A stretch of 64,000 bases of DNA from Paenibacillus donghaensis (GCF_002192415.1 NZ_CP021780.1:1984001-2048000), one strand, 5' to 3'; shown: positions 34,245 through 43,065, numbered from the stretch's first letter. Numbers and translations are program-made. The notes: generated from the sequence alone by a model not told the origin.

Positions 34245-35566
34245 AGCGGGTCCTGCTGACGGTCTATCATTACTGGCTGGCCCGCAGGGCAGGCAGAGGG
34301 GGGAGATGGAGGAACCCTGCAGCTCTTGCGCAGTGGCAGGAGCGGCGCATCCGGCGTCATATCGAGAAGCTGCGGAAGCTATCGCCCTTCTACCGTAGCC
34401 TGTGGGCGGGAATTCCTTCGGAAGAGTGGCGCCGGTTCCCCATCATTGACAAGGCGGCAATGATGGATCATTTCGACACCCTGAATACCGTCGGAATATC
34501 CAAATCACAGGCGTTTGACGTGGCTTATGAAGCGGAGAACAGCCGCCACTTCAAGCCTACCCTGAACGGAGTTACGGTAGGCTTGTCCTCCGGTACCTCG
34601 GGCAACCGGGGAATCTTTCTGGTCAGTCCCTCAGAGCAGGCCGCCTGGACGGGAGCGGTGCTGGGCAAGCTGCTGCCCGGCGGGCTGTGGAAGCGGGCAC
34701 GGATTGCTTTTTTTCTGCGGGCGAACAGTAATCTGTACGAATCCGTGCAGCGCGGTCGTCTCGAGTTCCGTTACTTCGATCTGCTGGAGCCGGTGGGCAA
34801 GCTGGTGGAACGCCTGGAGAGCTACCGCCCGGACATCTGGATTGCGCCGCCCTCCATGCTTCGCCTGCTGGCGGAGGAACATCAGGCTGGGCGGCTGGGT
34901 ATACAGCCCCGCACGCTGATCTCGGTGGCAGAGGTGCTGGACCCGCTGGACAAGACTTATATTGAGCAGTGCTTCCAGCTGACTCTCCAGCAGGCCTACC
35001 AATGTACCGAAGGTTTTCTTGGCTCCACCTGTCAGCACGGCATGCTGCATTTAAATGAGGATATTGTGCATATAGAGAAGGAATACCTGGACCCGCAGTC
35101 GCGGCGGTTTGTTCCGATCATTACCGATTTCTCGCGGACGGCCCAGCCGATCATCCGCTATCGGCTGGGTGATATCCTTACCGAAGCGGCTGCACCTTGT
35201 CCGTGTGGCTCGCCGCTTACCGCTATAGAGCGGATTGAAGGGCGCTGTGATGACATCCTGTATCTGCCGCATACCGAAACCGGGCAGCTGGTTACGCTGT
35301 TTCCCGATTTCGCCACCCGGGCAGTGATGGCGGCTTCAGCACATATTCATCATTACCGTGTGATTCAGCACAGCCCGCTGGATATGGAGATCTCCTTCAG
35401 TCTGGCGGAGGGCAGTCGTGCGGAGACGGAAGGGCTGATCGCCGGGCAGCTGGAGCAGCTCTGCGGACGTCTGCACTGCATCCTGCCCAAGCTCAGTTTT
35501 ACTGAATATGAATTCACCCCGGGACTTGTGAAGCTGCGGCGGGTGGAGCGCAGATGGATCCTTTGA
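34241..35566 (+). CDS. F390 synthetase/PaaK-like adenylate-forming enzyme
   Basis: This 441-residue protein resembles coenzyme F390 synthetase-related and CapK/PaaK enzymes: SPFYRSLW near the start, the phosphate-binding SSGTSGNRGIFLVSP, YQCTEGFLGSTC, and RYRLGDILTEAAAPCPCGSP with a paired-cysteine turn. Such enzymes form acyl or aryl adenylates and often CoA esters. It starts at GTG 34241, overlapping the previous stop by four bases, with GGAGG before it. It may activate the beta-hydroxy acid or a separate acid partner. Substrate unknown. Confidence 0.82.
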   Translation: MKRVLLTVYHYWLARRAGRGGRWRNPAALAQWQERRIRRHIEKLRKLSPFYRSLWAGIPSEEWRRFPIIDKAAMMDHFDTLNTVGISKSQAFDVAYEAENSRHFKPTLNGVTVGLSSGTSGNRGIFLVSPSEQAAWTGAVLGKLLPGGLWKRARIAFFLRANSNLYESVQRGRLEFRYFDLLEPVGKLVERLESYRPDIWIAPPSMLRLLAEEHQAGRLGIQPRTLISVAEVLDPLDKTYIEQCFQLTLQQAYQCTEGFLGSTCQHGMLHLNEDIVHIEKEYLDPQSRRFVPIITDFSRTAQPIIRYRLGDILTEAAAPCPCGSPLTAIERIEGRCDDILYLPHTETGQLVTLFPDFATRAVMAASAHIHHYRVIQHSPLDMEISFSLAEGSRAETEGLIAGQLEQLCGRLHCILPKLSFTEYEFTPGLVKLRRVERRWIL

Positions 35567-35629
35567 GCGGAGCCGTGAACGCAAATGAAACCTATACAAC
35601 TTTAGCCGAAAGTAGGAATGATGGAAGTG

Positions 35630-36493
35630 ATGAATGCTGAACGGTTAGCGGCTAATGAACTTGACCGTGTAGCCTTGATTACGGGCGCCTCCAGCGGCTT
35701 CGGGCTGCTGAGTGCGCTGAAGCTGGCGGGCCAAGGCTTCGTGGTGATTGCCACCATGCGGGATTTGAACAGCAGGGGCGAGCTGCAGCGTCAGGCTGAG
35801 GAAGCGGGGGTACTGCAGCGGCTGCACTTCGTCACCCTCGATGTCACCTCGGAAACATCCATAGCTGCTGCGGTGCAGAAGGTAAGCGGAAGCTTTGGCA
35901 GAATTGATCTGCTGGTGAACAATGCAGGCCTCGCTGTTGGCGGATTTGTGGAGGAGGTACCCATGGAACGCTGGCGGATGCAGCTGGAGACCAACTTCTT
36001 CGGGCTGGTTACCGTGACGCGGGCTGTTCTGCCGCTAATGCGCAAGCAGGGGAGCGGGATGATTATTAATGTAGGCAGCATCAGCGGTTTGGCGGGTTTC
36101 CCCGGATATGCTCCGTACGCCGCTTCCAAATTCGCTGTCGAGGGCTTCAGTGAGAGTCTGCGCCATGAGATGCTGCCCTTTGGCATCAAAGTGGTGCTGA
36201 TCGAGCCTGGTTCGTTCCGAACCCCGATATGGGGTAAAGGCATCGCCGATATGGCTCAGCAGCCGGATTCCCCCTACACAGCCAAGCTTGCGGCGGTATT
36301 GCGCTATTCCCAGAGCGCTGCGGAGACCGCTCCCGATCCACAGCAGGTGGCGGATCTGATTGGCCGGATCAGCAGGATGAAAGCTCCCCGTCTGCGCTAC
36401 CCGATCGGACGCGGCACCCGGCTGCTGATTCTCGGTAAGACCCTGCTGCCCTGGAAGTGGCTGGAGCGGATCATCGCCCGTGTTTTGGGGTAG
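35630..36493 (+). CDS. short-chain dehydrogenase/reductase
   Basis: This encodes about 287 residues (291 if the ATG at 35618 is used) of a classical SDR with TGASSGFGLL, NNAGLAVGG, the serine in NVGSISG and the YAASK catalytic pair. It has an extended C-terminus with a hydrophobic helix. It lies 63 bases past the adenylating enzyme gene and probably belongs to the same unit, acting on an alcohol/ketone of the pathway product. None of the clustered ATGs has an ideally spaced ribosome binding site, so the start is unsure. Confidence 0.82.
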   Translation: MNAERLAANELDRVALITGASSGFGLLSALKLAGQGFVVIATMRDLNSRGELQRQAEEAGVLQRLHFVTLDVTSETSIAAAVQKVSGSFGRIDLLVNNAGLAVGGFVEEVPMERWRMQLETNFFGLVTVTRAVLPLMRKQGSGMIINVGSISGLAGFPGYAPYAASKFAVEGFSESLRHEMLPFGIKVVLIEPGSFRTPIWGKGIADMAQQPDSPYTAKLAAVLRYSQSAAETAPDPQQVADLIGRISRMKAPRLRYPIGRGTRLLILGKTLLPWKWLERIIARVLG

Positions 36494-36587
36494 CGTTAGA
36501 GCCGAAGGCGGGCTGAAGTGGCGGAACTGATTATTTTCGTTTAAGCTGGAAAGAGATAAAGAGTCAGAAGTGAATGGAGGTGCGCCG

Positions 36588-36989
36588 TTGCCGGGAGCTA
36601 TCGGACTGCATTTGAGCTTTGATGAGCAAGGCCGCGAGATTGAGATTCTGGATGTGATTCGTGTGGATGAGGACAAATACCGCATTGAGGAAACTCCGAT
36701 TTTTAATCCGGCGGTGACTATGGGTGATGTAATCCGGGTCAGGGAAGAACATGGCATCTATTATTATGTGGAAACCGTCGAGAAATCACCTTTCCGGCGA
36801 ATGGCCTGGCTGCTTAGCAAGGAGACAGTCATTTCTGCGGAGATCGCCGCGTTCAAGGAACGGATTATAGCCTCGGGCGGCAAATGGGAGCAGATTTTTG
36901 GCGGACTGTTTGTGGTTCATATGCCCAAGAATAGTGTGATCGATGTGGAAACGGAAATGAATCGGATAATCGAGCGTTTTGAACGCTGA
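36588..36989 (+). CDS. DUF4265-like protein
   Basis: This encodes about 133 residues of a small soluble protein with the DUF4265 pattern (EILDVIRVDEDKYRIEETPI, FNPAVTMGDVI, then ISAEIAAFKERIIASGGKWE). I prefer the TTG at 36588, seven bases after GGAGGT; the ATG at 36570 precedes that site. The gene follows the acyl cluster by under 100 bases but shows no link to it. Function unknown. Confidence 0.65.
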   Translation: MPGAIGLHLSFDEQGREIEILDVIRVDEDKYRIEETPIFNPAVTMGDVIRVREEHGIYYYVETVEKSPFRRMAWLLSKETVISAEIAAFKERIIASGGKWEQIFGGLFVVHMPKNSVIDVETEMNRIIERFER

Positions 36990-37040
36990 AGAACAGAATG
37001 CCGGACGTATCTATTTTATATAATAGGAGGATTTGTGCAA

Positions 37041-37538
37041 ATGAAATTTCTGAAGCAATGGGTACCTAGTATCGTTATCGGGATTGTAATTTCCTTATTT
37101 GTACGTACATATGTAGCAGAAGCGATGAGAGTGCCTACCGGGTCGATGATTCCTACAATCCAGATCAACGACCATTTAATTGTTGAAAAGATGCTCTGGG
37201 CATCCTCGCTGGAGCATGGAGATATCATCGTCTTCAATCATAAACCATCCGTAGCCGAGGAGCGCATGAGGTTAGTGAAACGTCTGATCGGGCTTCCGGG
37301 CGATACCGTGGAGGTGAAGGAAGGCGTGCTGTACAGAAATGGGGCACAGGTCGATGAGCCTTACCTTCAGCTGACGATGGATTACGACTTTGGACCGGTT
37401 ACCGTACCTGCGGCGCATTATTTTTTCATGGGGGACAATCGCAATATCAGCTATGATGGCCATCTCTGGGAGAACAAATTTGTGTCCGAAGACGAGCTGG
37501 TCGGCAAGGTGATTGCCGAGTTCAGCAGCCCTTTCTAA
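37041..37538 (+). CDS. type I signal peptidase
   Basis: This 165-residue membrane protease has one N-terminal membrane segment, catalytic Ser35 (VPTGSMIPTI), Lys80 (RLVKRLIGLPGD) and the box MGDNRNISYDGHLW. The last box departs slightly from the usual GDNRNNSxDSR. It removes signal peptides from exported proteins on the outer face of the membrane. TAGGAGG precedes the start; a GTG six bases earlier is possible. Bacillales carry several such enzymes, so the exact sip/lep name is left open. Confidence 0.9.
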   Translation: MKFLKQWVPSIVIGIVISLFVRTYVAEAMRVPTGSMIPTIQINDHLIVEKMLWASSLEHGDIIVFNHKPSVAEERMRLVKRLIGLPGDTVEVKEGVLYRNGAQVDEPYLQLTMDYDFGPVTVPAAHYFFMGDNRNISYDGHLWENKFVSEDELVGKVIAEFSSPF

Positions 37539-37844
37539 CTATGTGTTGACCGGATAATCGACAACGACGACTTGGTCCAGGATGCCTCCAAGCAGTCCTA
37601 CAAAATACTGGTGAGCCGGATGCGGCCCATAAGCGAGCAGCGCCTCCCGGCTCTCGAACGTCACCCGCAGACCCAGCGTATAGCCATGAATATTGGCGGT
37701 TTCTTCTGTAACATTAACCCCTGCCGTGATCTCCACAATTCCGGGGATCTGCTCCTTCAGCGATATCAGTGTCTGAATTAGCAGGTCCCCCTCCTCCGGG
37801 TTATAACTGTCATTGAATCGAAAAGCAACCAAATGCTCAAACAT
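37539..37844 (-). CDS. Dabb-family (stress responsive alpha-beta barrel) protein
   Basis: This 101-residue protein has the Dabb pattern FEHLVAFRFNDSYNPEEG, GVNVTEETANIHGYTLGLRV and YGPHPAHQYFVG. These small dimeric ferredoxin-like proteins are stress-linked and some are cyclases or heme/monooxygenase-like enzymes. AAAGGAGG precedes the ATG. It converges with the signal peptidase gene with no base between stop codons, so the 3' ends overlap at the RNA level. Confidence 0.82.
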   Translation of the reverse strand: MFEHLVAFRFNDSYNPEEGDLLIQTLISLKEQIPGIVEITAGVNVTEETANIHGYTLGLRVTFESREALLAYGPHPAHQYFVGLLGGILDQVVVVDYPVNT

Positions 37845-38030
37845 GCCTCAGCCTCCTTTATTGGTGAACACATTCATTATACGGGTCTATTTAACCTGTC
37901 TCAGAATAAAATGTCAACTCTGCTGCCCAGGCCAAGATCCCGGTTGTTCCACCGCTGCAGCGTTTTAGGGGTGGCTAAAGTAGCGATTCATTTGTCCTAG
38001 TTGTCGAAACGACCCGTGACTTTAACCATA

Positions 38031-38059
38031 TTGTTACTTTGCTCCCTTTTAGCTATGAT
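38031..38059 (+). promoter_or_regulatory. promoter of the HD-GYP gene
   Basis: TTGTTA (38031-38036) and TATGAT (38054-38059) are separated by 17 bases and lie about 55 bases upstream of the start codon. They match the vegetative sigma-A pattern moderately well. Confidence 0.55.
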
Positions 38060-38112
38060 CAAGTAAACACTTAGGGGGATTTTACCTAATACATAAGAAG
38101 GGGTGCTGATTC

Positions 38113-39147
38113 TTGAAAGTTCATGTCACGGATCTTAAACACGGCGATTGTCTTTTGACTGACACTTTCAATAGTGTAGGCCTGCACGTGCTTCCCAAAG
38201 GCACTGTAGTATACAGCGAGGAGATCACGATTCTGATTCGGCACAAGATTGATTATGCCGATATCGAACCACGAAAGGTAGTGGATTCCGGAGAGAATAA
38301 CCCGCTGGAGCATAACCTGAATGAGAATATTGATCTGGCAATCCAGAGCTATGAGTCGATCTTTCTGGAAGCCTTGACCAAAGGCAGCTTCACACAGTCG
38401 ATGGTTGACGATACGCTGAAGCCGCTGCTGGAGACACTCGATGAGCAGAAGGATGTAGTTTCCCTGCTGCTGCTGCTGGACCGCGACAATATTGATACTT
38501 ATAACCATTCCCTGCAGGTGGGTTTGCTGTCGTATTATATTGCCGCCTGGATGGGCCGCTCCAAGGAAGAACGGTATGAGATCAGTAAGGCAGGTTATCT
38601 GCACGACATTGGCAAAAGCCGGATCTCCCCCTCCATCCTTAATAAGACGGGGCTTCTGACCGCAGAGGAAGAGGATGAAATGAAACGCCACACACTGTAT
38701 GGCTACGATATCATCCGCAATTCGATGGATGACGAGATAACAGCGCTGGTGGCACTGCAGCATCATGAATTCGAGGACGGCACGGGGTATCCGAAACGTC
38801 TGTTCAAGAATGACATCCATCCCTATACCCAGATCGTGGCGGTTGCCAATGTGTATATGGGCATGACTACAACGCGGGCCAATCAGCCGAAGCAGGGGCT
38901 GGTTGCGGTGTTGCGCAAGGTGCATGAGCTGGGCTTCGGCAAGCTGAACGGGAATGCCGTACAGGCGCTGACCGGACATTTGCTGCCGAACTTTGTAGGC
39001 AAGAATGTACAGTTAAGCAACGGCGAGATGGGAACGATCGTGATGAATAATCCACTGGATATGTTCAAGCCGCTGGTGAAGGTCAACAATACGTTCAGAG
39101 ACCTGTCGAAGGAACGCAGCTTGTCTGTGGAAGAAGTTTTTATGTAG
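38113..39147 (+). CDS. HD-GYP domain protein (c-di-GMP phosphodiesterase type)
   Basis: This 344-residue protein has an N-terminal regulatory part, then an HD-GYP domain with TYNHSLQVGLLSYYIA, the HDIGKSRIS pair and HHEFEDGTGYPKRL. The signature ends in GTGYP, a common variant in Bacillales. Such enzymes break down cyclic di-GMP, affecting motility and biofilm formation. It starts at TTG 38113 after AAGGGGTG. The diguanylate cyclase at 55619 could oppose it. A strong bidirectional terminator follows. Confidence 0.85.
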   Translation: MKVHVTDLKHGDCLLTDTFNSVGLHVLPKGTVVYSEEITILIRHKIDYADIEPRKVVDSGENNPLEHNLNENIDLAIQSYESIFLEALTKGSFTQSMVDDTLKPLLETLDEQKDVVSLLLLLDRDNIDTYNHSLQVGLLSYYIAAWMGRSKEERYEISKAGYLHDIGKSRISPSILNKTGLLTAEEEDEMKRHTLYGYDIIRNSMDDEITALVALQHHEFEDGTGYPKRLFKNDIHPYTQIVAVANVYMGMTTTRANQPKQGLVAVLRKVHELGFGKLNGNAVQALTGHLLPNFVGKNVQLSNGEMGTIVMNNPLDMFKPLVKVNNTFRDLSKERSLSVEEVFM

Positions 39148-39165
39148 GACAATAGTTAAATATGT

Positions 39166-39222
39166 GAAACAAGAAACGGCAATGTCCCCCTTAACGGGAG
39201 GCATTGCCGTTTCTTGTTTCAT
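39166..39222. terminator. bidirectional terminator
   Basis: A very long stem (GAAACAAGAAACGGCAATG with the matching arm CATTGCCGTTTCTTGTTTC) lies between the HD-GYP gene and the opposing MATE remnant. Confidence 0.9.
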
Positions 39223-39465
39223 TTAGGCCGATTCGGCTTTGCTCATCGCGAGAGTGAGCAGCGATTTCTGCTGCCACTTGCGGCCCTTCCAGCGGAAATA
39301 ATGAAACACTCCACGCACCCATTCGTCGGCGGCATGGGCAAACCACACGCCCAGCACGTCATAGCCCTGGTGGATGCCAAGGAAATAGGCAAGAGGCACC
39401 TTGATACCCCACATGGAGATGATCGCCATCATCAGTGAGAACTGCACATCTCCCGCCGCCCGCAA
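39223..39465 (-). pseudogene. MATE efflux transporter, C-terminal remnant
   Basis: The frame encodes about 80 residues matching the C-terminal end of a MATE-family drug/sodium antiporter (LRAAGDVQFSLMMAIISMWG, IKVPLAYFLG, DEWVRGVFHYFRWKGRKWQ). It runs directly into a TAG stop upstream, and the other eleven membrane segments are missing. The region before it belongs to the upstream sequence of the RelP-like gene, so a deletion joined the two. The native terminator of the lost gene remains. It is not functional as a transporter. Confidence 0.75.
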
Positions 39466-39543
39466 CTAGTTGATCACGGCATGATTGAATTCTCCCAGGA
39501 GATTGGCTATGATTGATGTAGCTTTAATAGAGGAGAATGAATA

Positions 39544-40282
39544 ATGAAACCCGAGATTCAGCTTGAACAATTTAAAAAAATGAAATACGAGCTTACCCGT
39601 TTTATGCTGATTTACAAATTTGCCCTGGACGAAATGGAAACCAAAATCGAAATTCTGAAGCAGGAATTTCAGTCCCTGCATGATTACAGTCCTATCGAAC
39701 ATACCAAGTCGCGCATCAAATCCCCCGAGAGCATTATGAACAAGATGCTCCGCAAAAATAATGAGCTGTCCCTGCCCTCGATCCGAAACAGCATTAAGGA
39801 TATTGCCGGCCTGCGGATCACCTGCTCGTTCATCTCTGATATTTACCAGGTCAGCGAAATGCTGCAGAAGCAGGATGATTTGACGATTCTCGAAGTAAAA
39901 GACTATATCAAGAATCCTAAGCCAAATGGATACCAGAGTCTGCATCTGCTGGTTCAGGTGCCGGTATTTATGTCGGATTGCCAGGAGCTGGTGTGCGTCC
40001 GAGGTTCAGATCAGAACGATTGCGATGGATTTCTGGGCTAGCCTGGAACACAAAATCTTCTATAAATACAATCAATCCGTACCGGAGAGTATGACGCGGG
40101 AACTGAAGAACGCGGCCGATACGGCTAATGCGCTCGACCTGCAGATGGAACGGCTGCACCGCGAGATCCAGGAGATCAAGGATGCCAATGATGATGCTGC
40201 TGACGATGAGCTGCGGCGTATTTTTATTAACAACCAGCAGTTTACCCTTCCGGCCAATTTCATTAAGCTGCTGGGAGAATAA
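39544..40282 (+). pseudogene. RelP/YwaC-like small alarmone synthetase with a frameshift
   Basis: The first frame (39544-40041) covers the RelA/SpoT nucleotidyltransferase core (KSRIKSPESIMNKM, DIAGLRITCSFI, NPKPNGYQSLHLLV). At QELVCV it shifts and runs to an early stop. The expected continuation EVQIRTIAMDFWASLEHKIF lies in the next frame and runs to 40282, giving about 245 residues in all. Removing one C at 39999/40000 restores a single frame. Intact enzymes make (p)ppGpp. It is either a true null allele, a phase-variable site or a sequencing error; the rest of the gene looks well conserved, which favours a recent change. Confidence 0.82.
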
Positions 40283-40301
40283 CAATAGAGGAGCAATGAA
40301 T

Positions 40302-41933
40302 ATGGGAGAATGTTCAGTTCGTCCGATTGTTGTGAATCAGGTAGGTTATCCGTTGCGCGGTGAGAAGCTGGCGGTATTTACCGGCGGGAGCCATCAATTC
40401 CGGGTAGTAGAGGAGGCGACCGGAGCGGTCGTTCTGGAAGGTGTCAGTGGTCCGGCAAGATTTGATGTGTCCTGTGGGGCAACCCTACACACCGGTGATT
40501 TCTCGGAGCTTACGGCTCCGGGACGTTACCGGATTGAGCAGGTAGACGGGGCGGCATCGGCGGTATTCAGCCTGGCCGAGCGGCCTTACCATGAGCTGCA
40601 GCAGGGACTGTTGAAGGCTTTTTATTATTACCGCTGCGGGGTCACGTTGACGGAGGAATTCGCCGGACCTTGGGCACATCAAGCCTGCCATACCGCTGAA
40701 GGGAGGGTGCACGGCAATGAGCTGCTTGTTCAAGACAGTGCCGGCGGTTGGCATGATGCGGGCGATTATGGCAAATACAGCGGACCTGGAGCCAAGGCGG
40801 TAGCGGACTTGCTGCTGGCGTATGAGTTATATCCTTCGTCCTTTGAAAGCGCTATCCCCCTTCCCGAGAGCGACGGGGTAATGCTGGATGTGCTGCATGA
40901 ATGCAAGGTGGAGCTGGACTGGCTGTTCAAGATGTTCGATCCTGCAACCGGGGGCGTGTTCCATAAGCTGACAACCCTGAAGTTCCCCGGGCTTGATGTT
41001 ATGCCAGAGGATGATAGGGCAGAGCTATATTTCTCGCCGGTTTCTGCTGCGGCAACCGGCGATGTGGCAGCTGTGATGGCCTTGGCGGCGCGGATTTATG
41101 AGCCGTTTGACCACGTTTATGCGGAGAAATGCCTGCAAGCCGCATTAAGAGCTTGGGAGTGGCTGGAACGGCATCCGCAGGTGCCGGGATTCGTGAATCC
41201 TCCGGACATTGTTACCGGAGAATACGGGGATGCCGTGGATACGGATGAGCGCTATTGGGCAGCGGCGGAGCTGCTGCGCACGACGGGCGAGGAGAAGTAT
41301 CATACGGCTGTTCAAGAGCTGGCACAGCTCGATTACCCGAAATACAGCCTGGGCTGGGCGGATATGGGCGGTTACGGCACGCTGGCCTACCTGCTGCGTG
41401 GCGAGACGATAGCCGATGCTGCCCTGTATGCGACCCTGAAGGAGGGGCTGCTGGCCGAAGCGGCAAGGCTGATGGAGCAGAGCGCAGCGGACGGCTACCG
41501 GATTTCACTTCGCGAAGAGGATTACATCTGGGGCAGCAATATGCTGGTGATGAACCATGCCCTGCTGCTGCTGGCGGCTGAGCATGTCAGCGGAGACAGG
41601 CGCTATGCAGCATGTGCGCTCGATCATTTGCATTACCTGCTAGGCCGAAATGTGCTGGATATAAGCTATGTGACCGGATTTGGCGATCAGTCGGTCAGAC
41701 ATCCGCATCACCGCCCATCGGTGGGAGACGGAGTAGAAGCGCCTGTGCCCGGCCTTGTTGCGGGGGGCCCTGACCGAGGACTGCATGACGAATATGTCGT
41801 GGAGCACTTGCAAGGCAAACCGGCGGCCCAATGCTTCGCCGACCATGAGCTGAGCTATTCCACGAACGAGGTTACGATTTATTGGAACTCACCGGCGGTG
41901 TTTGTGGCGGCGAGGTTTAATCTACTGAAATAG
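40302..41933 (+). CDS. glycoside hydrolase family 9 (endoglucanase-like)
   Basis: This 543-residue protein starts with an Ig-like CelD_N domain of about 85 residues (IVVNQVGYPLRGEKLAVF) and then a GH9 catalytic domain. The domain has the aspartates of GGWHDAGDYGKY, the histidine region SVRHPHHRPS and the proposed acid glutamate in STNEVTIYWNSPAVF. No signal peptide is present, so it probably acts inside the cell on imported beta-glucan oligosaccharides. AGAGGAG lies eight bases before the ATG at 40302. It stands close behind the RelP-like pseudogene. Confidence 0.88.
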   Translation: MGECSVRPIVVNQVGYPLRGEKLAVFTGGSHQFRVVEEATGAVVLEGVSGPARFDVSCGATLHTGDFSELTAPGRYRIEQVDGAASAVFSLAERPYHELQQGLLKAFYYYRCGVTLTEEFAGPWAHQACHTAEGRVHGNELLVQDSAGGWHDAGDYGKYSGPGAKAVADLLLAYELYPSSFESAIPLPESDGVMLDVLHECKVELDWLFKMFDPATGGVFHKLTTLKFPGLDVMPEDDRAELYFSPVSAAATGDVAAVMALAARIYEPFDHVYAEKCLQAALRAWEWLERHPQVPGFVNPPDIVTGEYGDAVDTDERYWAAAELLRTTGEEKYHTAVQELAQLDYPKYSLGWADMGGYGTLAYLLRGETIADAALYATLKEGLLAEAARLMEQSAADGYRISLREEDYIWGSNMLVMNHALLLLAAEHVSGDRRYAACALDHLHYLLGRNVLDISYVTGFGDQSVRHPHHRPSVGDGVEAPVPGLVAGGPDRGLHDEYVVEHLQGKPAAQCFADHELSYSTNEVTIYWNSPAVFVAARFNLLK

Positions 41934-41949
41934 CTGGAACGTCAGAGTA

Positions 41950-42470
41950 ATTAGATGCAAAACAGTTACTACCTAGATTCCAGCGAGGATTTAGAGCGCT
42001 GTCCTAGAGCTTTAGGAGAAATTAGATGCGAATCTGGTTACTACTTGGGTCCAGTGAGGAATGATAGGGAAATTCTACCGCTAGTTGGATGAAAGCTGGG
42101 GGGTGAATCCGCTCCGAAAAGCCCTGGATAGACAAATTAGTGGTAACTTTTCCCTATAGGCAACGAGAATCGCACAAAAGTCAGCAGTTAACGGTAGTTT
42201 TTCCCCATAGCATCTCTGTTTCCCTACTCCGAAGCTCAAACCTACTGGAAGAAGGCTGGAGTCCTAAGTAGTAACCGAATCTGCAACTAATTTCAGTCGA
42301 AACTCATGTTATCGGGTAAATAAGTGCGAATCTGCAACTATTTTCGAGTAAATCGCTTCTTTAACGCTCAAAATCCGAAATTAGATGCGCTTACGCACTT
42401 ATTTGCTCCAGAACGGAAAAAATCCGCTAATTAGATGCAGTTTCGCATCTAATTAGCGGATTGGACTTAT
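41950..42470. repeat. composite TAGATGC repeat, copy R2
   Basis: Outer flank TTAGATGCGAATCT is followed by the left inverted motif GGTTACTACTTG (42036-42047), about 217 bp of cargo, the right motif TAAGTAGTAACC (42265-42276) and the shared core (42277-42470). The cargo differs from R3 and R4 and has two imperfect direct repeats, GGTAACTTTTCCCTATAG (42142) and GGTAGTTTTTCCCCATAG (42193). No gene is supported in 41934-42482. Confidence 0.78.
42417..42459 (-). terminator. terminator of the excalibur gene, formed by repeat R2
   Basis: The 15-base perfect stem CCGCTAATTAGATGC / GCATCTAATTAGCGG is part of the R2 core. On the minus strand it is followed by six T residues and lies 24 bases past the excalibur stop codon. 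Confidence 0.75.
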
Positions 42471-42482
42471 GAAACTATTTGC

Positions 42483-42767
42483 TTATTTCTCACAGGCGAT
42501 CCCGTCTTTATCGCGATCGCTTTTTTTGTTTGCATTGTACAGCTCTTTGGAGACATGGGGTTTGTGTTTGGTTTTGCCGCCTTCATTGGTAGTGGAGCTG
42601 GAGAGGGCTACCCCGCCTTTATAGTCTTTGCGCAGCTCAGTGCAGTTCTTGTAGGTCTTGGCTTTGGTTTTGGCTTCAGCGGTACCTGTACCCGTCAGCG
42701 CGGCTGCAGCTGTGGATAAAGACAGCACCAGGCATGCTGTGAGGGAAATACGTAATCCTTTGTTCAT
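42483..42767 (-). CDS. secreted excalibur calcium-binding domain protein
   Basis: This 94-residue protein has a signal peptide (LRISLTACLVLSLSTAAAAL) and then a C-terminal excalibur domain. The domain has the conserved cysteines in YKNCTELRKDY and DGIACEK and the calcium loop DRDKDGIACE. Such domains are found in extracellular nucleases and wall proteins; here the domain stands alone. CGGAG precedes the ATG. Its terminator is part of the adjacent repeat R2. Confidence 0.85.
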   Translation of the reverse strand: MNKGLRISLTACLVLSLSTAAAALTGTGTAEAKTKAKTYKNCTELRKDYKGGVALSSSTTNEGGKTKHKPHVSKELYNANKKSDRDKDGIACEK

Positions 42768-42859
42768 TTAGTCAACTCCGTTCTGGCTTGGTTGTGGATG
42801 TTCATTTCTCTTATTCGCTAAAATTTATGGAAAAACCTGCAAATCTGCAGGATTTTTGA

Positions 42860-43007
42860 AAATATAAGAAAATATAAGAAAGTATAAGTTTCACCTGATT
42901 CTTTATCCTTCTATTTCTCGCAGAAACGGATGTCTAAAAGCGATACGTAGTATCGCTGCTTCGGAAGCATACGCTCTTTCAGAGGACGGCGAAGCCGTTT
43001 CTACTTG
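42860..43007. repeat. dispersed hairpin repeat, copy D (long form)
   Basis: This copy has an extended ATATAAGAAA start (three ATAAG units), both internal hairpins and the closing arm GACGGCGAAGCCGTTTCTAC. It follows a small hairpin (CCTGCA-AATC-TGCAGG) with a T run at 42836-42857. Confidence 0.85.
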
Positions 43008-43037
43008 AATAAAATTAAGTTCACGTTTCTAGAGCGT

Positions 43038-43065
43038 TTGAATTTCAAGTAGGCTCCTATATAAT
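43038..43065 (+). promoter_or_regulatory. promoter of the malKR-like operon
   Basis: TTGAAT (43038-43043) and TATAAT (43060-43065) are 16 bases apart, about 80 bases upstream of the kinase start. Confidence 0.6.

Noticed and set aside
40128..40301. Longer N-terminus for the GH9 enzyme
   Set aside because: It overlaps the second half of the RelP-like gene; the ATG at 40302 has a proper ribosome binding site and begins the Ig-like domain.
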